Part shown: positions 1 to 6,773 of the stretch, piece by piece
How the letters are laid out: each line of letters begins with the position of its first letter
How positions within the stretch are numbered: the first letter of the stretch is position 1
Source of the DNA: an uncultured Kineosporia sp.
GTDB taxonomy: Bacteria; Actinomycetota; Actinomycetes; Actinomycetales; Kineosporiaceae
NCBI GenBank assembly: GCA_937859855.1
Contig: CALMAR010000283.1
Location: forward strand, 1-6,838
Reading direction: 5' to 3'
DNA: 6,838 nt
Program-made: the position numbers and the translations under genes
Notes under the pieces: model-generated
Told to the model about the DNA's origin: nothing
Seen by the model: only the letters and a program-made list of their open reading frames with translations
Database searches by the model: none

Positions 1-1
1 C

Positions 2-502
2 CAGTTGATCGCGGAGCACGTCCGGGCAGCGATCACGCACGAGGCACGGACGGTGGTGGAGACCAGCCTGCGCCGGGCGGGGTCATTGTCGGCCAGCCAG
101 CGGTTCGAGGAGGCGGCCGTGCAGAGAGATCGGATGATGGCCTTCCTGCACGGCGCGGCCCGGAACCAGCGGCTCAGCCCGATCGCCCGCAGTGCTGAGC
201 TGGTCGGTGCCCGGCGGCGTGAGCGCGGAGGCTGGGAGTTCGCGCTGGTCCGTTATGGCCGGCTGGCGGGCAGCGCGATCAGCCCGCCCGGCGCGAGTCC
301 CATGCCGTACGTCGAGGCCCTGCAGGCTGCCGGTGAGATGGTGAGGGCCGGAAGCCCGCTGTGGTCGTCGGCGCTACCGGAGGAGACTGAACTGATCGTG
401 CGCTGGCTAGAGCAACCGGGCGTTCGCCTGGTCGCCATCGAGGGCACCTGGGCGGTGCCGATCGCCGGAGCGCAGGCTCAGCTGTGGCGGCAAGCCCAAT
501 GA
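2..502 (+). CDS. DEDDh exonuclease/UvrC-like protein, C-terminal fragment (5' end outside window)
   Basis: The reading frame is open from the first bases of the window and stops with TGA at 500-502. Only the last 166 residues are visible, so the start and the expected exonuclease and GIY-YIG domains lie upstream. Residues 34-44 of the visible part ([11 protein letters not shown]) resemble a UVR motif, the helical hairpin found in UvrB and UvrC. The rest is an alpha/beta tail with a [17 protein letters not shown] strand-rich section. I assign it to the actinobacterial family that joins a DEDDh 3'-5' exonuclease domain to a UvrC-like region (Rv2191-type). The assignment rests partly on this tail and partly on position: that gene sits convergent with trpD beside ctaE-qcrCAB in mycobacteria. 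The likely role is DNA repair or nucleic-acid processing in the cytoplasm, but none of the catalytic residues are in view. A plain UvrC-like protein is the main alternative. Confidence 0.72.
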   Translation, partial: QLIAEHVRAAITHEARTVVETSLRRAGSLSASQRFEEAAVQRDRMMAFLHGAARNQRLSPIARSAELVGARRRERGGWEFALVRYGRLAGSAISPPGASPMPYVEALQAAGEMVRAGSPLWSSALPEETELIVRWLEQPGVRLVAIEGTWAVPIAGAQAQLWRQAQ

Positions 503-514
503 GAACCCTGACCG

Positions 515-529
515 CTGAACCGGTTTCAG
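515..529. repeat. Short imperfect inverted repeat at the convergent gene ends
   Basis: CTGAACC and GGTTTCAG face each other with one unpaired base and almost no loop. The repeat covers the 23-bp gap between the exonuclease stop and the trpD stop and runs onto the trpD stop codon. Its place between convergent genes suits a bidirectional terminator. The lack of a loop and of a T-run on either strand makes that weak, and it may be chance. Confidence 0.15.
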
Positions 530-1569
530 GCAGACGCGGCGGCCACCCAGCGGTCCAGCACCGCGGCTGCGGCCTGCGAGTCGATCGCCTCGGCGGCCGT
601 TCGCATCCCCGAGATCAGCCGGTCAGCCAGCTCGCCCCCCGGATGCTGACCGGCCCCGGCCGCCACCAGCCCGGCCGCCGCGTTCAGCACCACCGCGTCG
701 CGGATCGGTCCCGGCTTGCCGGACAACACATCCCGGACGACGCCGGCGTTGTGGGCGGCATCGCCGCCCCGCAGGTCCGCCAGGTTGGCCCGGGGAACGC
801 CCAGGTCAGCGGCGTCCAGAGTCAGGGAGCGCACCTGGCCGTCCTCCACCTGCCACACCCGGCAGGGCGCGGTGGTGGTCAGCTCATCCAGGCCGTCCTC
901 GCCGCGGAACACCAGGCCGCGATCACCCCGGGCGGCCAGTACTCCCGCCATGATTGGCGCCATTCGCAGATCCGAGCAGCCGATGGCCGCCGCTCCCGGC
1001 TGACCTGGATTGGTCAGCGGCCCGAGGAAGTTGAACGCGGTCGGGATGCCGATCTCCCGCCGTACCGGACCGGCGAACCGCATAGCCGGGTGGAACAACT
1101 GCGCGAAGCAGAACGTGATCCCAACCTCTTCGGCCAATTCCTGTACGCGTTCCGGCGGCAGATCGAGCCGAACCCCCAGGGACTCCAAGACGTCCGCCGC
1201 ACCGGACGACGACGACGCCGCCCGGTTGCCATGCTTCACCACCCGATAGCCGGCTCCGGCCACCACCAGCGCGGCCATGGTGGAGATGTTGACCGACTGC
1301 GAGCGATCTCCACCAGTTCCGACCACATCGACGGCCGGGCCACGGACCTCGATCCGGATGGAGTGCTTCAGCATCACCTCGACCAGGCCGGTCAATTCGC
1401 CGATGGTCTCCCCCTTCGACCGCAGCGCGACCAAGAAGGCGGCCAGTTGAGCCGCGGTGGCCTCGCCGGTCAGCACCTGTTCCATCGCCCAGGCTGCTTC
1501 CTGGTGAGTCAGATCGGTGCCTCCCAGCAGCGCCGACAGCAACTGCGGCCAGGACGTCGCCAGGCTCAT
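526..1569 (-). CDS. trpD: Anthranilate phosphoribosyltransferase (TrpD)
   Basis: This cytoplasmic enzyme transfers phosphoribose from PRPP to anthranilate, the second step of tryptophan synthesis. At 347 residues it has the usual family length. The N-terminal helical domain is followed by the PRPP-binding loop DVVGTGGD (81-88), then NIST (95-98) and [15 protein letters not shown] (112-126). Further motifs are HPAMRF (160-165), NFLGPLTNP (180-188) and the metal-binding segment EDGLDE (224-229). All the expected motifs are intact. The ATG at 1569 has GGGAG 10 bases upstream, and the first residues match the usual N-terminal helix. It lies 23 bp after the receiver-like gene on the same strand, so the two are probably co-transcribed. 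It converges on the exonuclease gene. No other trp gene is nearby and no leader peptide or attenuator is visible, so this is a stand-alone trpD, as in mycobacteria. Confidence 0.97.
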   Translation of the reverse strand: MSLATSWPQLLSALLGGTDLTHQEAAWAMEQVLTGEATAAQLAAFLVALRSKGETIGELTGLVEVMLKHSIRIEVRGPAVDVVGTGGDRSQSVNISTMAALVVAGAGYRVVKHGNRAASSSSGAADVLESLGVRLDLPPERVQELAEEVGITFCFAQLFHPAMRFAGPVRREIGIPTAFNFLGPLTNPGQPGAAAIGCSDLRMAPIMAGVLAARGDRGLVFRGEDGLDELTTTAPCRVWQVEDGQVRSLTLDAADLGVPRANLADLRGGDAAHNAGVVRDVLSGKPGPIRDAVVLNAAAGLVAAGAGQHPGGELADRLISGMRTAAEAIDSQAAAAVLDRWVAAASA

Positions 1570-1592
1570 CGCAGGACGGCTCCCGACATTCG

Positions 1593-2198
1593 CTACGCCA
1601 CCTCAGAACGGTGCATCCGGGCCAGACCCAGAATCGCCGTAGCCAGCGCACGGGGATCGAGCGGATGCGGGACGGCGGCATCGGCCCGCGACCAGGTGGC
1701 CAGCCAGGCATCCTGCGGGCGCCCGGTCAGGACAAGTACCGGCGGGCATTCGTACTTCTCGTCCTTTAACTGCTTGCACAGCCCGATCCCGCCGGCTGGT
1801 GCAGCCTCGCCGTCCAGGATCAGAACGTCGAACCGGCCCTTTGCCACGGCATTGATCACCGCGGGAGACGTAGCGCACTCGGTCCATTCCACTGCGGGAA
1901 GATCGGCGGCCAGCTTGCGGCCCACCGATCGGCGCACCCGGGCCCGGGTGTTCATGTCGTCGCTGTACAGCAGCAGGTTGATCGGATGCGGCGGTGAGAT
2001 CGGCTGCTCTCCGCTCAGCCGCGGATCCGGGTGCCCGGAGGTGTCGACCGCGGGACGGTGGGCCGGTACCGCAACCTCGTGGCTGCTAGGAGCACCGCCC
2101 CGGGCATTGCCCGGATCGCCGAGGGGCTCGCTGCCTGCGGATGAACCCGGCTCGGCAGCGCTCGTGTGCGCGCCGGATCCGGCTGGGCTGCTGGTCAT
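1593..2198 (-). CDS. Response-regulator receiver-like protein with disordered N-terminal tail, degenerate active site
   Basis: The protein has 201 residues. Residues 1-70 are rich in Ser, Gly, Ala and Pro and look disordered. Residues 73-195 resemble a CheY-type receiver: the first strand INLLLYSDD carries the acidic pair D80-D81, [10 protein letters not shown] carries the likely phospho-acceptor D129, and VLVLTGR carries T158. The invariant Lys before Pro in the last strand is replaced: the sequence reads VPHPLDP, with H178 at that place. There is no DNA-binding or other output domain and no histidine kinase nearby. Phosphorylation-dependent signalling is therefore uncertain, and a pseudo-receiver that works by protein contact is possible. 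I chose ATG 2198 because GGAG lies 7 bases upstream; the frame stays open to an ATG at 2366, but nothing supports that start. It is the first gene of a leftward pair with trpD and is divergent from ctaE. Its actual role is unknown. Confidence 0.75.
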   Translation of the reverse strand: MTSSPAGSGAHTSAAEPGSSAGSEPLGDPGNARGGAPSSHEVAVPAHRPAVDTSGHPDPRLSGEQPISPPHPINLLLYSDDMNTRARVRRSVGRKLAADLPAVEWTECATSPAVINAVAKGRFDVLILDGEAAPAGGIGLCKQLKDEKYECPPVLVLTGRPQDAWLATWSRADAAVPHPLDPRALATAILGLARMHRSEVA

Positions 2199-2204
2199 GC
2201 GTCG

Positions 2205-2209
2205 TCTCC
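2205..2209 (-). promoter_or_regulatory. Ribosome binding site that fixes the start of the receiver-like gene
   Basis: Read on the minus strand this is GGAGA; its GGAG core ends 7 bases before ATG 2198. It is the reason to prefer this start over the in-frame ATG at 2366, which would add 56 low-complexity residues. Confidence 0.6.
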
Positions 2210-2293
2210 GAAACTTGGGTGTACTGCGCTGTATCGGCCCGCCTCCAGCCCGTGCCAGGCGGCTGGGCGACCTGGCGGTGATCGTACCGCCGC

Positions 2294-2303
2294 GAGCATG
2301 CTC
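2294..2303. repeat. Perfect 10-bp palindrome in the divergent promoter region
   Basis: GAGCATGCTC reads the same on both strands. It lies about 95 bp upstream of the receiver-like gene and 220 bp upstream of ctaE. It could be half or all of a dimeric regulator's operator. No second copy was seen in the gap, and the match is short enough to be accidental. Confidence 0.2.
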
Positions 2304-2511
2304 CGCTCCGGGCCGGCGGCCCGACCGTCTAGGGGGGTCCGGAACCTGGCGATCCAGCGGCGACACGCCGTTCCCGGCGAGCGGGGAATGGACTTGGGAC
2401 GACGGCTGCGCCGCCTACCCAGCCGTTACAACAGCACCATCTCCAGCCGGTTCCAGCAATCAGTTACCGAAACGATTACCCCCGGGAGCAGCGCGACCCT
2501 ACTGGTACGGC

Positions 2512-2526
2512 AATAATGACGCCGTG
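2512..2526 (+). promoter_or_regulatory. Possible -10 element and leaderless GTG start of ctaE
   Basis: AATAAT at 2512-2517 is the most AT-rich hexamer near the start and ends 6 bases before GTG 2524. That spacing would place the transcription start on or next to the start codon. No Shine-Dalgarno-like purine run lies 5-12 bases before the GTG; the nearest GGGAG is about 36 bases upstream. Leaderless transcripts starting at GTG or ATG are common in actinobacteria. No good -35 element is seen, so this is tentative. Confidence 0.3.
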
Positions 2527-3192
2527 GCCTCCGTATCGGCAGTAGACAGCCCCTCCGGGGCGGACGTACACGCGAGTATCAACCGCCCAAACATGGTTCA
2601 GGTCGGCACCATCGTGTGGCTGGCTTCCGAGCTGATGTTCTTCGCGGGCCTGTTCGCGATGTACTTCACCATCCGGTCGGTGGTTCCCGAGCTGTGGGTC
2701 TCTCAGCCGGCCAAGCTCAACATTCCCTATTCGCTGGCCAACACCATCAATCTGGTGCTCAGTTCGGTCTGGTGCCAGATGGGCGTGTTCGCCGCCGAGC
2801 GTTATCAGGCCTCCGCCCTGGGGGCCTGGTACACGCCGTGGACCAGGCGGGACGGCTTCCGCAACTGGGGCATGCGCGAGTGGTACACGCTGACCTACGT
2901 CGCCGGAGCGGTCTTCGTCGCCGGGCAGATTTTCGAGTACGCGCATCTGGTGCACGACGGCCTCACCATCGCCTCCAGCGGATACGGCGCGGTTTTCTAC
3001 CTGACCACCGGCTTCCACGGCCTGCACGTCACCGGCGGGCTGATCGCGTTTCTGCTGATCATTGGCCGTAGCTTCATGGCGCGCCGTTTCGGCCACGCAG
3101 AGGCGGTCAGTGCGATTGTCACGTCGTACTACTGGCACTTCGTGGACGTGGTGTGGATCGGACTGTTCCTGGTCATCTACGTGATCCAGTAA
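2524..3192 (+). CDS. ctaE: Cytochrome c oxidase (aa3) subunit III, CtaE
   Basis: This integral membrane subunit of the aa3-type terminal oxidase stabilises the catalytic subunit CtaD and lies near its proton-uptake path. The 222 residues hold five predicted membrane helices at about 27-49, 72-92, 124-142, 155-180 and 197-220. Family motifs are NRPNM (20-24), the helix-I segment [13 protein letters not shown] with E36, [12 protein letters not shown] (161-172) and [10 protein letters not shown] (202-211). GTG 2524 is chosen because NRPNM is conserved in relatives with about 20 residues before it; ATG 2593 would cut that motif off. The frame continues open far upstream, but that part is antisense to trpD and the receiver gene. 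The loop between helices II and III is about 18 residues longer than I recall for the mycobacterial protein. It is the first gene of the respiratory operon, 63 bp before qcrC. Confidence 0.96.
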   Translation: MASVSAVDSPSGADVHASINRPNMVQVGTIVWLASELMFFAGLFAMYFTIRSVVPELWVSQPAKLNIPYSLANTINLVLSSVWCQMGVFAAERYQASALGAWYTPWTRRDGFRNWGMREWYTLTYVAGAVFVAGQIFEYAHLVHDGLTIASSGYGAVFYLTTGFHGLHVTGGLIAFLLIIGRSFMARRFGHAEAVSAIVTSYYWHFVDVVWIGLFLVIYVIQ

Positions 3193-3207
3193 GGCATCTC
3201 GCAACAA

Positions 3208-3229
3208 CTGCGGCGACGCGCATCCGCAG
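3208..3229 (+). repeat. Small inverted repeat between ctaE and qcrC
   Basis: CTGCGG (3208-3213) and CCGCAG (3224-3229) form a perfect 6-bp stem around a 10-base loop, 15 bases after the ctaE stop. There is no T-run after it, so it is not a typical intrinsic terminator. It could be an mRNA processing or stability hairpin that sets ctaE output relative to qcrCAB. Chance is also possible in DNA of this composition. Confidence 0.3.
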
Positions 3230-3245
3230 CAGGCCCGCCCGACGT

Positions 3246-3250
3246 AGGAG
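3246..3250 (+). promoter_or_regulatory. Ribosome binding site of qcrC
   Basis: AGGAG ends 5 bases before GTG 3256. It decides the start, since the ATG two bases earlier would give a one-residue peptide (ATG TGA). Confidence 0.75.
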
Positions 3251-3255
3251 TAAAT

Positions 3256-4035
3256 GTGACCGGACTCGCAGCTCGCCGGAGGCATCCGCTGGCCCGGGGC
3301 CTGCTCGTGCTGCTCGGCCTGATCGTGACCGGCTCGGTGTACGCCGCCGTCGCCCCCAGCCAGGCGAGTGCAGCCACAGCCACCAACGGCGATGTCGCGG
3401 CCGGTCATGAGCTGTTCCTGGCCAACTGCTCGACCTGTCACGGGATGAACGCCGAAGGCCTCAACCGCGCCCCCTCACTGATCGGGGTCGGCGCTGCCGC
3501 GGTCGACTTCCAGGTCGGCACCGGGCGGATGCCGCTCGAGGCCAGCGGCCCGCAGGCGCCCAAGTCCAAGGTGTTGTTCACCGATGCAGAGGTCAAGCAA
3601 CTGGCCGCCTTCGTGGCCAGCCTCGGTCCGGGCCCGGCGATTCCGGGAGGCGACGCCGTCCAGGCCGACGGGCAGGCCGGGCGAGGCGCACTGATCTTCC
3701 GTACCAACTGCGCCATGTGCCACAACTCGGCGGGCAAGGGCGGCGCACTCACTCGGGGCAAGTACGCGCCGAGCCTGACCGGAACCTCCCCGACCCACAT
3801 CTACGAGGCCATGGTCACCGGCCCGCAATCGATGCCGGTGTTCAACGACAACACCCTGGACCCGCAGTCGAAGAAGGACATCATCACCTACTTGACCACA
3901 GTGAATAAGACGCCGAACGTTGGTGGTCTGTCACTGGGCCGGATCGGGCCGGTGAGCGAGGGTCTGGTGGCCTGGGTGGTCGGATTGACCGCATTGATCG
4001 GATGCGCAGTCTGGCTCGGATCAAAATCGGCCTGA
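3256..4035 (+). CDS. qcrC: Cytochrome bcc complex di-heme cytochrome c subunit, QcrC
   Basis: QcrC is the membrane-anchored di-heme cytochrome c of the actinobacterial bcc complex. It takes electrons from the Rieske cluster and passes them directly to the aa3 oxidase. The 259 residues start with a basic segment and a hydrophobic helix (about 14-32, a signal-anchor). Two cytochrome c domains follow with heme sites CSTCH (58-62) and CAMCH (152-156). Likely axial Met ligands are M92 (RMP) and M193 (SMP). A C-terminal helix at about 236-255 anchors the protein with the hemes outside the cytoplasm. The start is GTG 3256: AGGAG lies 5 bases upstream, while the overlapping ATG at 3254 runs straight into TGA. 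It sits between ctaE and qcrA, with 19 bp to qcrA. Both heme sites are intact and nothing is truncated. Confidence 0.98.
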   Translation: MTGLAARRRHPLARGLLVLLGLIVTGSVYAAVAPSQASAATATNGDVAAGHELFLANCSTCHGMNAEGLNRAPSLIGVGAAAVDFQVGTGRMPLEASGPQAPKSKVLFTDAEVKQLAAFVASLGPGPAIPGGDAVQADGQAGRGALIFRTNCAMCHNSAGKGGALTRGKYAPSLTGTSPTHIYEAMVTGPQSMPVFNDNTLDPQSKKDIITYLTTVNKTPNVGGLSLGRIGPVSEGLVAWVVGLTALIGCAVWLGSKSA

Positions 4036-4054
4036 GTGACGGACGGACGACGAG

Positions 4055-5113
4055 ATGACCATCGATCACGAACCCAGCACCCCGGCCGCGGGATCAGCGG
4101 GCTCCGAACTGGCTGAAACCACACCGGCGACGCTGCCCGAGCGATTCGAGAATCCAGGACTGCCGGTGCACCAGCACCGGATGGCCGACACCGACCCGAA
4201 GGCGGCCAAGCGAGCTGAGCAGCAGGTGGCTGGCCTGTTCACGCTCTCGATCATCGGCACCCTGGTCACCATCGTGGGCTACTACGCCGTTCAGTACGAC
4301 CACCACCTCAAGCCGTTCGACTATCTGCGGCGGGTGGAGTTGTCGAACAAAGTCCTCGGCATCGGCCTGGCCGTGGCCCTGCTGGGCATCGGGCTGGGCG
4401 CCGTGCACTGGGCCAAGACCCTGATGCCGGACGAGGAACGCGTCGAATACCGGCACCTGCAACGCGGATCGGATCAGGATCGAGCCGACGCCGTCGCGAT
4501 CCTGCAGACCGGCGCCGACGAGTCGGGGGTGGCCCGGAGGCCGCTGCTGCGCAACACCTTGATCGGCGCACTGGCGCTGTTCCCGCTGCCGGGCATCGTG
4601 TTTCTGCGCGACACCGGGCCGCTGCCGAAGAACCAGCTGTCCACGACGTTCTGGAAGGCCGGAGACAAACTGTCCCGCGATCAGCCCGGCGGCACTCCGA
4701 TCAAGGCTTCCGACCTGACCGTCGGCTCAGTCGTGCACGTCATGCCTGAGGGGATCGAGGACACGGAGCACCCGCTGGACGAGCGGGCCAAGGCAGCCGT
4801 CCTCCTGATCCGGCTGGAACCGGAACTACTGGCCAAGGAATCCGTACCCGGCTCCTATCAGGGCATCGTGGCCTACTCGAAGATCTGCAGCCACATGGGC
4901 TGCCCGGTGGCGCTGTACGAGCAGCAGACGCACCATCTGCTGTGCCCCTGCCATCAGTCGACGTTCGATCTGACCCAGAACTGCAAGGTCATCTTCGGTC
5001 CAGCCAAAAGAGCACTTCCTCAACTACCGATCACCGTGGACAGTGACGGATATTTGATAGCTAAGGCCCCGTTCGCAGAGGCCGTCGGACCAAGCTTTTG
5101 GGAGCGCGGATGA
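4055..5113 (+). CDS. qcrA: Cytochrome bcc complex Rieske iron-sulfur subunit, QcrA
   Basis: QcrA carries the 2Fe-2S cluster that moves one electron of menaquinol oxidation from QcrB to QcrC. At 352 residues it is the long actinobacterial type with three membrane helices (about 59-79, 100-120 and 166-184) rather than the single helix of mitochondrial forms. The cluster ligands are C278, H280, C297 and H300, in CSHMGC (278-283) and CPCH (297-300). C283 and C299 are placed for the stabilising disulfide. An Arg pair (R161-R162) stands just before the third helix, as in Streptomyces coelicolor, where that last helix is known to be handled by the Tat pathway so the folded cluster domain crosses the membrane. 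ATG 4055 follows qcrC by 19 bp with only a weak GGA upstream, so coupling to qcrC translation is likely. The stop overlaps the qcrB start. Confidence 0.98.
   Translation: MTIDHEPSTPAAGSAGSELAETTPATLPERFENPGLPVHQHRMADTDPKAAKRAEQQVAGLFTLSIIGTLVTIVGYYAVQYDHHLKPFDYLRRVELSNKVLGIGLAVALLGIGLGAVHWAKTLMPDEERVEYRHLQRGSDQDRADAVAILQTGADESGVARRPLLRNTLIGALALFPLPGIVFLRDTGPLPKNQLSTTFWKAGDKLSRDQPGGTPIKASDLTVGSVVHVMPEGIEDTEHPLDERAKAAVLLIRLEPELLAKESVPGSYQGIVAYSKICSHMGCPVALYEQQTHHLLCPCHQSTFDLTQNCKVIFGPAKRALPQLPITVDSDGYLIAKAPFAEAVGPSFWERG
5100..5112 (+). promoter_or_regulatory. Ribosome binding site and ATGA overlap that fix the qcrB start
   Basis: GGGAG (5100-5104) lies 5 bases before ATG 5110, and this ATG overlaps the qcrA TGA (5111-5113). 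An in-frame TTG at 5098 would add four residues but would lie across the ribosome site itself. The arrangement implies translational coupling, giving near-equal QcrA and QcrB. Confidence 0.75.
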
Positions 5114-6756
5114 GTTCGACATCGCCGGCCGGCGCAGTCGGTAACTTCCTCGATGAGCGGGTGAGCGCCAGCAAGGGCGTCAAGTTCTTCGCTCGCAAGA
5201 TCTTTCCCGACCACTGGTCGTTCATGCTGGGCGAGATCGCGCTCTACAGCTTCATCATCCTGCTGATGACGGGCACATATCTGACGTTCTTCTACGTGCC
5301 CAGCGTCAACGAGGTGACCTACAACGGCAGCTACGCGCAGTGGCAGGGAACGAAGGTCTCGGAGGCCTTCGCCTCGACCATGCACATGTCATTCGATGTG
5401 CGAGGCGGCCTGCTGGTCCGGCAGATCCATCACTGGGCTGCCCTGATCTTCGTCGTGGCAATCATCGTGCACATGTTCCGGATCTTTTTCACCGGCGCTT
5501 TCCGCAAGCCCCGGGAACTGAATTGGATCATCGGTTTGGTGCTGGCCCTGCTGGCGATCGTGGAAGGGTTCCTGGGCTACTCCCTCCCCGACGACCTGCT
5601 GTCCGGAAACGGCCTGCGCATTGCGAACGCGATCATCCTGGCCATCCCTTTGGTCGGCTCCTATGTCAGCTTCTTCCTGTTCGGGGGCCAATACCCCGGT
5701 GAAGCGTTCATCCCGCGGATCTACACGATCCACGTGTTGCTGTTACCGGGCATCTTCTTGGCGCTGATCACCGTCCATCTGTTCCTCATAGTGCTGCAGA
5801 AACACACTCAGTACCCCAAGCCGGGCCGAACCAACGACAATGTGGTCGGCTATCCGCTGTTCCCGATCTACACCGCCAAAGCGGGTGGCTTTTTCTTCAT
5901 TGTCTTCGGCGTGACCGCACTCATGTCGGCGCTGTTCACGATCAACCCGATCTGGCTGTACGGGTCTTACGATCCATCACCCATCAGTGCGGGTGCTCAG
6001 CCCGACTTCTACATGGGCTTCCTGGACGGCGCCGTCCGGCTGACGCCGGGGTTGTTCGAATTCCACCTCTTCGGGTTCACCGTGTCCGGGAACATCATCC
6101 TCCCGGCGTTGATCATCCCAGGGATACTGACCACGCTGGCCGTGGCCTATCCCTGGATCGAGGCCTGGGCCACCGGGGACAAGCGCGAGCATCACGTCCT
6201 CGACCGCCCCCGGAACGTGCCGACCCGCACCGGCTTGGGCGTCATGGCCATCACCTTCTACGTGCTGCTGTGGATCAGTGGCGGAAACGACATCATCGCC
6301 ACGCACTTGCACCTGTCGATCAACGACATCACCAACACTCTGCGGATCCTGGTGTTCGTTGCTCCGCCGCTCGCTTATGTGATCGCCAAGCGGATCTGTA
6401 TCGGGCTGCAGCGCAAGGACCGGGAGAAGGTGCTGCACGGCCGTGAAACCGGCCGGGTGTTCCGAACCGAGGGCGGAGAGGTGTTCGAGTTGCACGAGCC
6501 GCTGAATCCCTACGACCGGTGGATTCTGGTTCAGCAGGACATCCAGCCTCCGCTGCCGCTGGCTGCGGCAACGGATCGGGATGGCGTCCGGCGGCCCGGA
6601 GTGCTGCTGGACCGGCTGCGACACAAGTTGTCCGCCTTCTACTTCGAGGACCGGGTTGCTCCGGTGACGCCGTCCGAGCTCGCAGCGGCTCATCACCACG
6701 GCACCGAACACGAAGCGATCGAAGCAGGCGAGGAGCAGCAGGCCCTCACTCACTGA
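5110..6756 (+). CDS. qcrB: Cytochrome bcc complex cytochrome b subunit, QcrB
   Basis: QcrB is the membrane core of the bcc complex. It binds two b hemes and carries the menaquinol oxidation (Qp) and menaquinone reduction (Qn) sites. The protein has 548 residues, the long actinobacterial form. Heme ligands are H107 and H121 on helix B (in RQIHHWA and VHMFR) and H208 and H223 on helix D. The helix-D pair is 15 apart, the spacing of cytochrome b6 rather than mitochondrial cytochrome b. The Qp motif PEWY appears as PDFY (298-301), as I recall it in mycobacterial QcrB. Hydrophobic helices lie near 41-62, 108-127, 138-155, 171-191, 204-229, 260-278, 321-345, 376-391 and 411-430. The last 115 or so residues form a charged, His/Glu-rich cytoplasmic tail. 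It overlaps qcrA by 4 bp and is the last gene in the window; any further operon gene would lie beyond the end. Confidence 0.98.
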   Translation: MSSTSPAGAVGNFLDERVSASKGVKFFARKIFPDHWSFMLGEIALYSFIILLMTGTYLTFFYVPSVNEVTYNGSYAQWQGTKVSEAFASTMHMSFDVRGGLLVRQIHHWAALIFVVAIIVHMFRIFFTGAFRKPRELNWIIGLVLALLAIVEGFLGYSLPDDLLSGNGLRIANAIILAIPLVGSYVSFFLFGGQYPGEAFIPRIYTIHVLLLPGIFLALITVHLFLIVLQKHTQYPKPGRTNDNVVGYPLFPIYTAKAGGFFFIVFGVTALMSALFTINPIWLYGSYDPSPISAGAQPDFYMGFLDGAVRLTPGLFEFHLFGFTVSGNIILPALIIPGILTTLAVAYPWIEAWATGDKREHHVLDRPRNVPTRTGLGVMAITFYVLLWISGGNDIIATHLHLSINDITNTLRILVFVAPPLAYVIAKRICIGLQRKDREKVLHGRETGRVFRTEGGEVFELHEPLNPYDRWILVQQDIQPPLPLAAATDRDGVRRPGVLLDRLRHKLSAFYFEDRVAPVTPSELAAAHHHGTEHEAIEAGEEQQALTH

Positions 6757-6773
6757 GCATCGTCAGCGCAGTG

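Larger units (their letters stand above)
2199..2523. promoter_or_regulatory. Divergent intergenic region between the receiver-trpD pair and ctaE-qcrCAB
   Basis: This 325-bp stretch has no convincing gene of its own. It must carry the promoters for the leftward and rightward transcripts, but I see no strong -35/-10 pair on either strand. Visible elements are CCAGCC/GGCTGG around a 10-base spacer (2245-2266), a perfect 10-bp palindrome GAGCATGCTC (2294-2303), and CGGGCC/GGCCCG around a 3-base spacer (2309-2323). GTTAC-like words lie at 2425, 2463 and 2475. An AT-rich AATAAT at 2512-2517 could be a -10 element. In DNA this GC-rich the short repeats may be chance. I saw no clear Rex-type or CRP-type operator. 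Confidence 0.5.

Noticed and set aside
2199..2366. N-terminal extension of the receiver-like protein to ATG 2366
   Set aside because: The ATG at 2198 has a well-spaced GGAG. The extra 56 residues are Arg/Pro/Gly-rich and would use up half of the promoter region.
2341..2372. GGAACC ... CGTT as an ECF sigma-factor promoter for ctaE
   Set aside because: The spacing of over 20 bases is longer than the usual 15-18 for that promoter class, and it lies 150 bp from the start.
2166..2516. A 116-residue plus-strand frame in the divergent gap
   Set aside because: It overlaps the start of the receiver gene, has no ribosome site that I can see, and is Arg/Ser/Ala-rich without a motif. It does end close to the ctaE start, but there is no other sign of a real leader gene.
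484..2523. A 2-kb plus-strand open frame that runs straight into ctaE and could be read as a 902-residue fusion protein
   Set aside because: It is antisense to trpD and the receiver gene, its translation is low-complexity Arg/Gly/Pro-rich with no domain, and recognisable CtaE begins only near 2524. Long stop-free antisense frames are common in high-GC DNA.
2476..3441. A 321-residue minus-strand open frame opposite ctaE
   Set aside because: It is a shadow of ctaE: the strand and frame give a Gly/Arg/His-rich sequence with no motif, and the plus strand carries all conserved CtaE motifs.
5977..6753. A 258-residue minus-strand open frame opposite the 3' half of qcrB
   Set aside because: It is antisense to confirmed qcrB coding sequence, has no recognisable domain, and its composition is that of a reverse-complement shadow.
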